Source: Nephromyces sp. MM_2019 (Eukaryota > Apicomplexa > Aconoidasida > Nephromycida). Taken from it: a stretch of DNA of 14,111 bases. The position numbers and the translations under genes are program-made. Below, one piece after another: positions 7,476 through 14,111 of the stretch; the stretch's first letter is position 1, and the number at the start of each line of letters is the position of its first letter. The DNA lies in assembly GCA_015657535.1 (NCBI GenBank), contig JADHZB010001746.1, positions 2,138 to 16,248 of the forward strand, given 5' to 3'. The notes under the pieces were generated by a model. The model was not told where the DNA came from. It ran no database searches and saw nothing but the letters and a program-made list of their open reading frames with translations.

Positions 7476-8039
7476 GTATTTATTCGCTACCTTCACCTGT
7501 TAGGCTCTACTCGCTATTCATAGTTTAACACTTTAGAGATATTAAAATCAAAAAGGTGAGATTTCAGAGTATTTCGTAGAAGAAGCTACAACAATGACAT
7601 GAGTTAATGGAATATTCCATCCATCACGTTTCTCTGATACACGCAAAGCTAAAGACAAGTGTTCATACACTGAAAACTAACTAGGCAAAATCCGCTCACA
7701 CAAGTATCATTAGATTCTTAAAAGAGAAGATTAACCCACGGAGATACAAACCTCAGCATAACAGCGTCATAGCCATATTACAAGGCTTGTTTCCATGCTT
7801 AACCTATCTAGTGGCAAACCTAGAAACACCACATAATCCCACATATACAGAAACACACTCTCACACTGCCAAGAAATTCGAAGCACATGTCTACACGTGG
7901 CACTGCATACACGAATGTACGCATACTGCACACTAACAACCCCGAATGTTTCCACACACAAGTATTCGTACACATTAATACCATGGCACACACACAGATG
8001 CGGAGAGCAGGATATGTATGCTAAAATCATGAGTATCTC
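7476..8039. other. unique AT-balanced spacer, no gene seen
   Basis: No repeats and no supported exon. A minus-strand frame is open across 7767-8040 but its residues (many Cys, Tyr, Val) suggest nothing. Splice-like borders are not evident. Confidence 0.4.
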
Positions 8040-8200
8040 CCCACATATCCCCAGCACACGCCCCTGATACATACCCCCCACACACATCCCACGCACACGC
8101 ATCCCTCTCCGACACACATTAACCCTACACAAATACCCCACACATCCCCCCCACACACATCTCCCACACAAATCCCGCACACGCATCTCCCCCCTCACAC
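8040..8200. repeat. CACACATCCC degenerate repeat
   Basis: C-rich and CA-rich units of about 10-22 bases such as CCCCACACACATCCC and GCACACGCATCTCCC. Gives a Gly/Arg/Cys frame on the minus strand that is a repeat artefact. Confidence 0.7.
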
Positions 8201-8835
8201 CAGAAACATCCTGAGTACAGAATCGATGTCTCTATGTAGTGCCACTGTGCAACCTAGCAAGCCTACCACCCACCTCCTCACATTGAAGCTAAGCCCCCAC
8301 GAGATACTTGCTGCACACAAAGCCTCTACATCACCATAGAAGCGTTTGTACAGCCTTTACATCAGCAACGGCGAAGTTTGCTTACCCTGACAAACACGTA
8401 AACGAACGGAACACACACAAAGCCCCCCTTCCCCTCCCCCGGGCACACACACCATAAGAGATGCCTCATCGAACCAGTAGCGTTACTGGCTGCTGCTCCA
8501 CCACCCAGTGGCCGCCCCCTTCCTCCTCCTCCTCCTCCCCTAAAGCACCCTTACGGCAAATGAGTAACTCGCACACGCGTAAACCCTAAAGTAACTCGCA
8601 CACACACCCCTCCCCCCCCACTCCCCATACTCTTATTAAGCTGCAAAGGGGACCTCTTCCCAGTTTCATACTACCAATCCCTCCCCAGAATACCCTCCCC
8701 CAGCCGCCTCCCCCCCTAAAGAGATCATGTGCCATGATCCTCACCACCCCCCCTCCGGCCGCCCACTCTTTCCCCCAGCCCCACAACCCAACCCCCTTTC
8801 TTTGTGCAACACATTTCCTGCTGCCTGTAGCACAC
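8201..8835. other. C-rich spacer without recognised gene
   Basis: 8201-8420 is ordinary unique sequence. From 8420 to 8790 the + strand has many runs of C (CCCCCC, CTCCCCCCCCA) and a (TCC)6 tract at about 8519-8537; the minus strand is thus G-run rich. The Pro-rich + frames and Gly-rich minus frames follow from composition. Confidence 0.5.
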
Positions 8836-8846
8836 AGATGTGCGTT

Positions 8847-8847
8847 C

Positions 8848-8880
<33 letters not shown>
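8847..8880. repeat. (TG)n(CG)n alternating purine-pyrimidine tract
   Basis: CGTGTGTG... running into GCGCGCGCG, 34 bases of strict alternation, the longest such tract in the window. Confidence 0.85.
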
Positions 8881-9004
8881 AGAGACAATCGCCGTATTTG
8901 CGAAGGTCGTCTCACACAGGACGATCTCCCATCAATAAACTAATGTGCCAACCCCGCGCAGTATCTCCCAGTGGAGGTGGGACGAGAAGGGAGAAGAACA
9001 GATA

Positions 9005-9200
9005 TAACTAATATTTCGGAAGCGTCTGTGTGTGTGGGCGCGGTAGAGAATATACACTGTAGCCTTTTTTAGTGTAGAAAACCGTACATTCCTTGTTTTG
9101 CGCATATAAAGGAGAAAAGAAGGAGACACCTTCAACATCGTATGTGTGGTGGCGAGTGTTTTGGCAAAAACGTATCTTTGTAGGAGGTAGGAAGTGGCCG
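9005..9200. promoter_or_regulatory. possible TATA element at 9107-9116 in a unique spacer
   Basis: CATATAAAGG on the + strand in unique sequence between repeat blocks. A matching CATATAAAGG occurs on the minus strand near 10415-10424. No gene start is identified downstream of either, so this is only a sequence match. Confidence 0.15.
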
Positions 9201-9204
9201 TGTG

Positions 9205-9420
9205 TGCACCAGTGTGTTGGTATGTGTGGTGGTGTATGTTGATATGTGGGTTTGTTGGTGTGTTGATGTGTTGGTGTGAGATTGCGTGTGAGTGTTGGTG
9301 TATTTGTGTGTTGAAGTATTGGTATGTTGGTGTGTATGTTTTTTATTTTTTTGGAAATTTGCACTAGAGGAGGGTGTGTGTGTTGGGGTGTGTTGGGGTG
9401 TGTTGGTGTGTTCGTATGTG
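9205..9420 (+). repeat. TTGGTGTG degenerate repeat
   Basis: Many copies of TTGGTGTG / TTGATGTG / TTGGTATG in two blocks (9205-9335 and 9375-9412), divided by a short AT-rich segment at 9338-9370. Confidence 0.75.
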
Positions 9421-9625
9421 CGTTTATTACTTCCGGCGACCCTTTATGAGTGGATAGAATGTGCTCCGATTTGGTTCCTGTTATTTCTGCTTCAACTTTT
9501 CCCGTGAGGTATTCCGCTTTATGTGGAACTCGAGGGGAAGGGGCTTTTTGGTGAAGAATGTTTGAAAACGATGAGGAAGGATGAGGTGGAAAGGTTTTGT
9601 GGGGGGTTTGAGGGTTGATAATTTG
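9300..9625 (-). other. open minus-strand stretch without start codon
   Basis: From a stop near 9628 the minus strand stays open to about 9300, reading PSSSFSNILHQKAPSPRVPH, then KAEYLTGKVEAEITGTKSEH and LSTHKGSPEVINA. The part at 9425-9560 is free of repeats and has exon-like residue use, but the + strand is also open over part of it (YVRLLLPATLYEWIECAPIW). No family recognised, no clear splice borders. Confidence 0.18.
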
Positions 9626-9649
9626 GTTTATGAGAAGGCTGGAGATTCA

Positions 9650-9870
9650 ATGTAGGTGTGTGTGGGTTTTTGTTGGTGGTGTGTGCGTATGTGTGGGCTT
9701 TTGTTCGTGGTGTGTTTGTGGGTTTTTTTTCGTGGTGTGTTTATGGGTTTTTGTTGGTATGGTATGTGTATACGCGGGTTTTTGTTAGTGGAGTGTGTAT
9801 GCATATCGGTTTTTGTTGGTGGTGTGGGTTGGTGTGTGTGTCGGTTTGTGCTGGTGGTGTGTGTATAATT
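9650..9870 (+). repeat. GGGTTTTTGTTGGTGGTGTGT degenerate tandem repeat
   Basis: About seven diverged copies with a period near 28-33 bases, each with GGGYTTTTGTTNGTGGTGTGT. Both strands show long open frames across it that are products of the repeat. Confidence 0.8.
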
Positions 9871-10017
9871 GAGGATGGAAGCTTGCGCAGAAGAGGACAG
9901 ATGAATGGAATTCGTATGCTCTCCCCATCCAGTGGCTTTTTTTGCCTGATACACATTGAAAGGAGGGTGTGTGAGGGGTGGAGGGAGTTCTTTAGCTGTG
10001 TGTGGGCCTCTCGCAAG
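9871..10017. other. unique segment open in several frames
   Basis: The + strand reads IIEDGSLRRRGQMNGIRMLS and the minus strand reads RQKKPLDGESIRIPFICPLL over nearly the same bases. Each looks exon-like, but at most one can be a real product here and neither has convincing borders. Confidence 0.2.
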
Positions 10018-10473
10018 TTATGGTGTTTTATGAGGAAGAGAGAAGAGTGGAAAGTTGTGGTTACCTAACTTTGTGGTACTGCTCTTTCTTTGCTTATGAT
10101 TCGAGTTGGGGGGTAGGGGGTGATGGGTGAGGGCTTTTATGTGTGCAATGAACGATTCGTTAGCATAATATGCCTTCTTCAAGTTGATAGCCTGTAGTTG
10201 CATTATTGGAGGAATGGTAATGTTTTTAAGTTCGTAAATTGCTGTGTGAATAGGGGGTGGAGGGGGCGTAGTGGGTGAAGGGGGATATGGGGGGGTGAGG
10301 GCGGCACATGATATGTAATTTGTGTGTGTTGCAGGTTGAGATTTATCGTTGATGCTTTCCTGTCTACTTGTAGGCATTAGATTTAAGAGGGGGGCTTGAA
10401 GCAAGCGAATTGCCTTTATATGAGTGTGTCCCCTGTTCGATCTGGGTGTTTCCTTATTGCGTGAGTTTGTGAT
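10018..10473 (-). CDS. hypothetical minus-strand open frame, 119 residues from ATG 10377
   Basis: The frame is free of stops from 10473 to the stop at 10018 (152 codons). The first ATG is at 10377 and begins MPTSRQESINDKSQPAT; later parts read IYELKNITIPPIMQLQAINL and KKAYYANESFIAHIKA. The centre is Pro-rich from C runs. Unlike most long frames here it is not made of TG repeats. A donor-like TTAG|GTAACC lies near 10065. It is divergent to the elongase gene. No family recognised; it may be chance, or an exon of an unknown gene. Confidence 0.2.
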   Translation of the reverse strand: MTNSRNKETPRSNRGHTHIKAIRLLQAPLLNLMPTSRQESINDKSQPATHTNYISCAALTPPYPPSPTTPPPPPIHTAIYELKNITIPPIMQLQAINLKKAYYANESFIAHIKALTHHPLPPNSNHKQRKSSTTKLGNHNFPLFSLPHKTP

Positions 10474-10713
10474 TCAGAGTTCATGTGTGTGTGTTTCTTC
10501 AGTTGTGTGTGCGTGCCCTTCCCCAAACTTGCGAACAATCTACTTCCCTCAATCATCTCTGTGTGTGTCTTCTCAACCACGCTTATCTTCTTTTCCTCCA
10601 TCGCGTGCGTGTGCGCGAGTGATTACAGCCAAAAAATGCATACCCTTGCATAGCTCTTTCCCACCTTACCTGCACATCCAGTATACAACTCCCAAATCTC
10701 CACACACGCACAG
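10474..10713 (+). other. upstream region of the elongase gene
   Basis: TG- and TC-rich sequence between the hypothetical frame and the elongase 5' UTR intron. No TATA box or other certain promoter element is seen. The transcript start is presumably in here, since the coding start is fixed at 10779 and is preceded by a splice acceptor. Confidence 0.35.
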
Positions 10714-10776
10714 GTACTCTCTTCCCCCCCCACTTCTCTACCCACCCATCATTTCTCCCTCCTATTTCTTCTTTAG
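10714..10776 (+). other. probable 5' UTR intron of the elongase gene
   Basis: A 58-base pyrimidine tract ends in TTCTTCTTTAG two bases before the start ATG, the same acceptor style as elongase exon 5. A fitting donor is GCACAG|GTACTC at 10713/10714, giving a 63-base intron; a donor further upstream is also possible. The acceptor is well supported, the donor is a guess. Confidence 0.5.
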
Positions 10777-10778
10777 GG

Positions 10779-11015
10779 ATGGCGATTTCTTTCGTCGAAA
10801 TGCTGAGAAGCACTGACTTCAGCACGCCTGGAATAGGGACAGTGCTGGCTCAGTACTTCTTCATACCCATTGCCGTTATGTGTGCGCTTTATCTTCCTGT
10901 TGTGAGGCTTTTGAGAGGCTTTATGAAGAACAGGAAGCCTTTGAAGCTCACATACTTTACGTTTGTATGGAGTCTTGTTCTGTCTGTATTGTCGTTAGCT
11001 GGTTTATATATTGCG
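10779..11015 (+). CDS. ELO: elongase exon 1: start codon and first membrane helices
   Basis: 79 codons from ATG 10779, beginning MAISFVEMLRSTDF, with hydrophobic helices near residues 23-44 and 59-79 and the conserved NRKPLKLTYF between them (cf. LRKPLVLWS in ELOVL6). The start is accepted because the N-terminus has the usual family length. Donor ATTGCG|GTATGT, phase 0. Confidence 0.85.
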
Positions 11016-13880
11016 GTATGTTGGTATGTGTGTGTTGGTGTGTGTTTGGGTTCGTTTGGTTCGTGTGTTTAGTTGTGGCTTTTGGTGTGTTGATGGCATG
11101 TGTTGGTTTTCTTGTTGCTGACACATGTTGGTGATGTATTTGTTGCTACGTATTGGAATACATGTGCGTGTATCCGTGTGTATCTCTTTGTTGTGTGTGC
11201 GTGCAGTTGTGCGTGTACAGGTGTGCGCCAAAAAATTCTCCTTGTGCATAGTTTCGAGTGTTTGAGTGCATAATGCAAACATCATTTAAAGTGGTGTAGC
11301 CTCTAAATATTGTGTGCTATACCACCCACTTCCACCGTCTTTTGTGTGTGGTAGCTAGCATCTATCGGTGAGTACTGGGTGTATGTACACTCGCAGCAAG
11401 TGCCACATAGCGCACTCCCTCTTTCTTGCAACGTCGTCTCTTACACCTTCACTAGCTGATTGCTGTGTGCTTCGTTTCGGCGTTTTTTCTTCTGTGAATA
11501 CTTGCTGTGTGTGTGTGTACGTGTGTGTTTGCGGATACTTTTCAAGTATTCGCTGTGTGTGTGAGCACACGCGCTTCAACTACTCGCGTATCTCCAGGTG
11601 TGCGTGTACATTGAGTTTTTGCTCTACCCTCTGTCCTGCTCAGATTAGCACTGATCCTGCTCTGTTAAAGCATGTGGTATACCCAGAGAGCGAATACTCG
11701 GTGAGTGGATCTTGTGTGAGGCCTCATGCTTCTCTGTCCATCTTCACAAATGTTTGCGTGTGAGAATACGATGCTGCAGCCTTATCTTCATTCATTGTTC
11801 TCTCGTATCTTGCTCCCATCCACATCTTTCAGTGTGGTGTAGGTACACTCCCAACTTGTTTTTAATCAGCAGCATCGAATAAAAACTATGCGCATACGCG
11901 CAAACACGTCCACAGTGCTTTTTGCTACTTTTACAACCCGATTGCCTGCTATCTATGGAGTGTACGTACACCCCCTACCCCTCCATTATACCCTCTGCAG
12001 GCCGGCTCACGAATGGTAATCGCAGTCTTCTGCTTGACTAAGGTGCTGGAGTTTGGGGATACGATCATCCTGCTGTTGAAGAAAAAGCCCGTCATCTTCC
12101 TGCACACATACCATCATCTTACGGTGGCAATGTATTGCTGGCATGCGATGAGTCTGAAGGTGCGATTCGCACATTGCTTCGTTCTGATGAACTTGGCAGT
12201 GCACTCGCTGATGTACTTCTACTACGCCTTAACGACTGTCACGAAGATGCCGTAAGTTTGGGTGACGTTTGGGTAGATTTTTGTGTGTTTTTAGGAGAGT
12301 TGTGTATGTTTGGGGGTGTGTGCTTTGTGGTTTGGTGTGTGTGCACGGGCGAGTCAGTGTTTATGTGCTTGGAGGTTTGGCGTGTGTGTGCTTCATTAAT
12401 TGTTCTCATATATGTGCTTCCTGCATTGTTCGTGTGTGTGTGCATTGTGTGCTGAAGTTCCTGTGGGTGCACATCATTCTGTGAATATTCACATCTCTGT
12501 ACATCGCCAGTGTATGTACAGGTCGCACTACATCATGTTACATTTTCTTGGCCGCTCATTCAAGCTTTGATATGATCATAAGCCTCATTTTTATCTTCTA
12601 ACATTGATCTTCACCTGTGTGTTTGATGCAGAATACAGCTGTCGGGCTTGTGTGGCGTGTTGGTTGAGTGTTGCATTCTTGTGTGTGTGAGGATGCTTTG
12701 CTTTCATATGAAGAAGTTGTGTAGATGGCTTGTATTCATTTTTTTTTCTGTTTTTCTTCGTAATGAAGCCCGGAAACTCGTGTTAATGCTTTTCTTAGTG
12801 AAGAACTTGTTTTTTTGTTTGAGAGTAAGTAGATTATGTAAGTTATAAAACTGTGTGTGTGTGTGTGTGTGTATGTTCAGAATCCTGGCAAGGATGCGGC
12901 CCCTCATCACCTTCTCTCAGATTATTCAGATGTTTTTTGGTATTGCCATCTGTGGTATTGCCTTTCACATTCCTGCTGCTATTCCTGATTCAAAGGCCTG
13001 GTGGAATGCTCAATTGTGAGTCTTATCTTGTGATGGTGGTGCATGTGTGTGTGTGGTGTCTGGTGTATGTTGGTGGTGGTGTGTTTAAGTTGCCTGATGT
13101 GTGTATTGTGCCTGTTGTATGCGTGAGGAATGTTTTTCTCACGCTAGCAAGCTTATGCCCCCTTTTTCTACTAGTCTAGTCATCACATACGATAGAAGAT
13201 GCATCTATCTTCCATGATTGTCTGCTTGTGTGCGTAGTGCGAAGGATTTATGAGAAAGTAGTGCTGCTTCAGTTTGGTCTGAATATCTCGCTTTCCTGAG
13301 GCTTCTACTGTGTTTTTTGCCTACTTTACCTTTCTTATGTATTTGCTATTGTCTGTGGACTTGTGTGTGTAATTTGATGCACCTTCTTTCGCACCGTCAT
13401 GCAATCTGTTGCATCCTCATGCACCTTCATGCACCCTCATACTCCCTTTACTACACCCATATCATTCATTCTAAACTTGTCCTCTTGTGTTTTACTTGAC
13501 ACACAGCTGCTTTGAACTTGAAACTCTTTTTAATTGAATTTCACTTTTTGCTCATCTACTTTACACTTTCACGTTTTTCTTCTTCATCCTGTCTGCTTAA
13601 TATTTAGCTACTTTCACTCTCGCTGCCTTACTCATCTTGATGCTACTTCTCCTTTTTCATCTTCTTATCAAATACTCTATTTTCTCTCTTCTTTAGGGGA
13701 ATTTTGATGTATGTTTCCTACTTTTACTTGTTTTCGGTATTTTTCTTCAAAAACTACATATCGGGCTACCGTCCTGGAATGTGTACTTTGATGCTGATGA
13801 CACACTCATTTGCTTTATACGGCTTATCTCTGGTTATCCAGCATCCTAGAGGATTAAGAATCTTCACTGAGGTTAGATGA
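10779..13880 (+). CDS. ELO: ELO-family very-long-chain fatty acid elongase (ELOVL6-like), five coding exons
   Basis: Exons 10779-11015, 11644-11700, 12001-12251, 12881-13015 and 13697-13880 join in frame to 287 residues, near the usual 265-300 of the family. ELO proteins are multipass ER membrane condensing enzymes (3-ketoacyl-CoA synthase type) that add malonyl-CoA to acyl-CoA in the four-step elongation cycle. Visible motifs: KVLEFGDT (112-119), HTYHH (133-137, the HxxHH metal/catalytic box), HSLMYFYY (166-173), TFSQIIQ (192-198) and a last conserved membrane helix ending FFFKNYI. Several hydrophobic segments are evident. Overall similarity, including LMYVSYxxLFxxFFF, is to ELOVL6-type enzymes, though HTYHH is as in fungal ELO proteins rather than the HWYHH of ELOVL6. 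No basic ER-retrieval tail is seen; the C-terminus has an unusual extra hydrophobic stretch. Substrate length cannot be read from sequence. Confidence 0.9.
11644..11700 (+). CDS. ELO: elongase exon 2: short lumenal loop exon
   Basis: 57 bases, 19 codons (ISTDPALLKHVVYPESEYS), phase 0 on both sides. Strong acceptor CTCTGTCCTGCTCAG|ATT and near-consensus donor TCG|GTGAGTGG. It fills the loop between helix 2 and the KxxExxDT helix, at the place of the TKGLKQSVCD loop in ELOVL6. Confidence 0.75.
12001..12251 (+). CDS. ELO: elongase exon 3: catalytic core (KxxExxDT, HxxHH, HxxMYxYY)
   Basis: Acceptor ACCCTCTGCAG|GCC, donor ATGCC|GTAAGT, phase 2 out. It encodes KVLEFGDTIILLLKKKPVIF, then LHTYHHLTVAMYCWHA and later NLAVHSLMYFYYAL. 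All residues of the core elongase signatures are intact. Confidence 0.92.
12852..12872 (+). repeat. (TG)10 microsatellite at the acceptor of elongase exon 4
   Basis: TG run ending eight bases before the acceptor AG at 12879-12880, in the position where a pyrimidine tract is expected. Confidence 0.88.
12881..13015 (+). CDS. ELO: elongase exon 4: TxxQxxQ segment
   Basis: 135 bases; the acceptor GTATGTTCAG|A follows a (TG)n tract, and the donor is CAATT|GTGAGT. The first base completes Pro182. It encodes RPLITFSQIIQMFFGIAICG and the loop PDSKAWWNAQ. TFSQIIQ matches the conserved ITxxQxxQ box. Confidence 0.88.
13380..13440 (+). repeat. short CATGCACCYTC repeats in intron 4
   Basis: Four or five copies of an 11-12 base unit (TCATGCACCCTCATGCACC type) in the elongase intron 13016-13696. 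Confidence 0.6.
13697..13880 (+). CDS. ELO: elongase exon 5: last conserved helix and unusual C-terminal tail
   Basis: Acceptor TCTCTCTTCTTTAG|GGG; the first base completes Leu227. It encodes GILMYVSYFYLFSVFFFKNY, the last ELO helix, then about 38 residues not expected from the family, including TLMLMTHSFALYGLSLVI. The frame ends GAG GTT AGA TGA (stop 13878-13880). Alternatives: a donor GAG|GTTAGA at 13872 leading to another exon beyond the window, or an earlier donor AAT|GTGTAC in the tail. Confidence 0.7.
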
Positions 13881-13974
13881 TGTGTTTGTGTGGGTTGATG
13901 TGAGGGTGTATGTGGGTGGTGTTGATGGATGTGCGGGTATGGGTGTGTGCCGGTGTGAAGGTGTTGGGTTGTGC

Positions 13975-14111
13975 TGTGTGTTGTAGTATGCTGTACTGTG
14001 TGCTTTGTGTTGTGGTATGCTGTACTGTGTGTTGTGGTATGCTGTACTGTGTGTTGTGGTATGCTGTACTGTGTGTTGTGGTATGCTGTACTGTGTGTTG
14101 TGGTATGCTGT
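13975..14111 (+). repeat. 22-bp minisatellite running off the window
   Basis: Unit GTGTGTTGTGGTATGCTGTACT, about six copies, the last five nearly perfect and the first two diverged (TTGTAGTATGC; an extra CTTTGT). It continues past the right edge. Located downstream of the last recognised elongase exon. Confidence 0.9.

Noticed and set aside
6701..7528. Long open frames made of Cys, Val, Gly and Trp (CVCVCVWLCVC type), and their His/Thr-rich complements
   Set aside because: They are translations of TG/CA repeats, which lack stop codons in several frames; the same happens across the whole window.
8727..9011. Proline-rich + frame (HDPHHPPSGRPLFPPAPQPN)
   Set aside because: Results from C-run composition, runs into a TG tract, and has no splice borders or similarity.
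10430..10455. tRNA B-box-like GTTCGATCT
   Set aside because: The flanking bases do not form a T-arm stem and no acceptor or anticodon arm is present. No tRNA, rRNA or snRNA was found elsewhere.

Overview
This is nuclear DNA from a eukaryote, most likely a protist, with spliced genes and very many TG/CA microsatellites. Two protein-coding genes can be recognised with good support. Neither lies in one open frame; each becomes clear only after introns of about 220-810 bases are removed. The standard genetic code fits every exon. I cannot name the organism. The mixture of a metazoan/alveolate-type splicing factor, a fatty-acid elongase and UG-rich introns of a few hundred bases is compatible with an alveolate such as a coccidian-like apicomplexan, but this is only a guess.

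Left part (1 to about 4,600, minus strand): a partial gene for a SURP + CID protein resembling CHERP, a U2 snRNP-associated pre-mRNA splicing factor. Seven exons join with matching phases: 3985-3710, 2896-2724, 2358-2262, 2039-1986, 1490-1300, 887-765 and 274-126. The 3' part of the gene lies off the left edge. The 5' end is uncertain: Gln/Gly-rich candidate exons lie at 4060-4595, and upstream of them sits a degenerate 71-74 bp tandem repeat (4647-4886).

Middle part (about 4,650-10,700): no gene is recognised. It holds blocks of CA- or TG-rich simple sequence (CA on + at 5160-5430 and 8040-8200; TG on + at 6700-7475 and 8840-9870), a perfect 34-bp tandem repeat flanked by a duplicated roughly 80-bp module (6651-6993), C-rich DNA (8420-8790), and a few open stretches with splice-like borders that may be exons of unrecognised genes (minus 5808-6650; plus 7200-7306; minus 10018-10473).

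Right part (about 10,700-13,880, plus strand): a complete or nearly complete ELO-family very-long-chain fatty acid elongase in five coding exons, 287 residues if read to the TGA at 13878-13880. All family motifs are present (KxxExxDT, HxxHH, HxxMYxYY, TxxQxxQ). A strong polypyrimidine-AG acceptor lies two bases before the ATG, suggesting a 5' UTR intron. The window ends in a 22-bp minisatellite.

The two genes point away from each other, are about 6 kb apart and have no evident functional link: one acts in nuclear splicing, the other in ER lipid synthesis. Shared across both are introns that are mostly UG-rich in the transcribed sense, sometimes with the microsatellite forming the splice donor itself, and a 12-base palindrome GTGTACGTACAC that occurs three times, each time in an intron close to a splice site.
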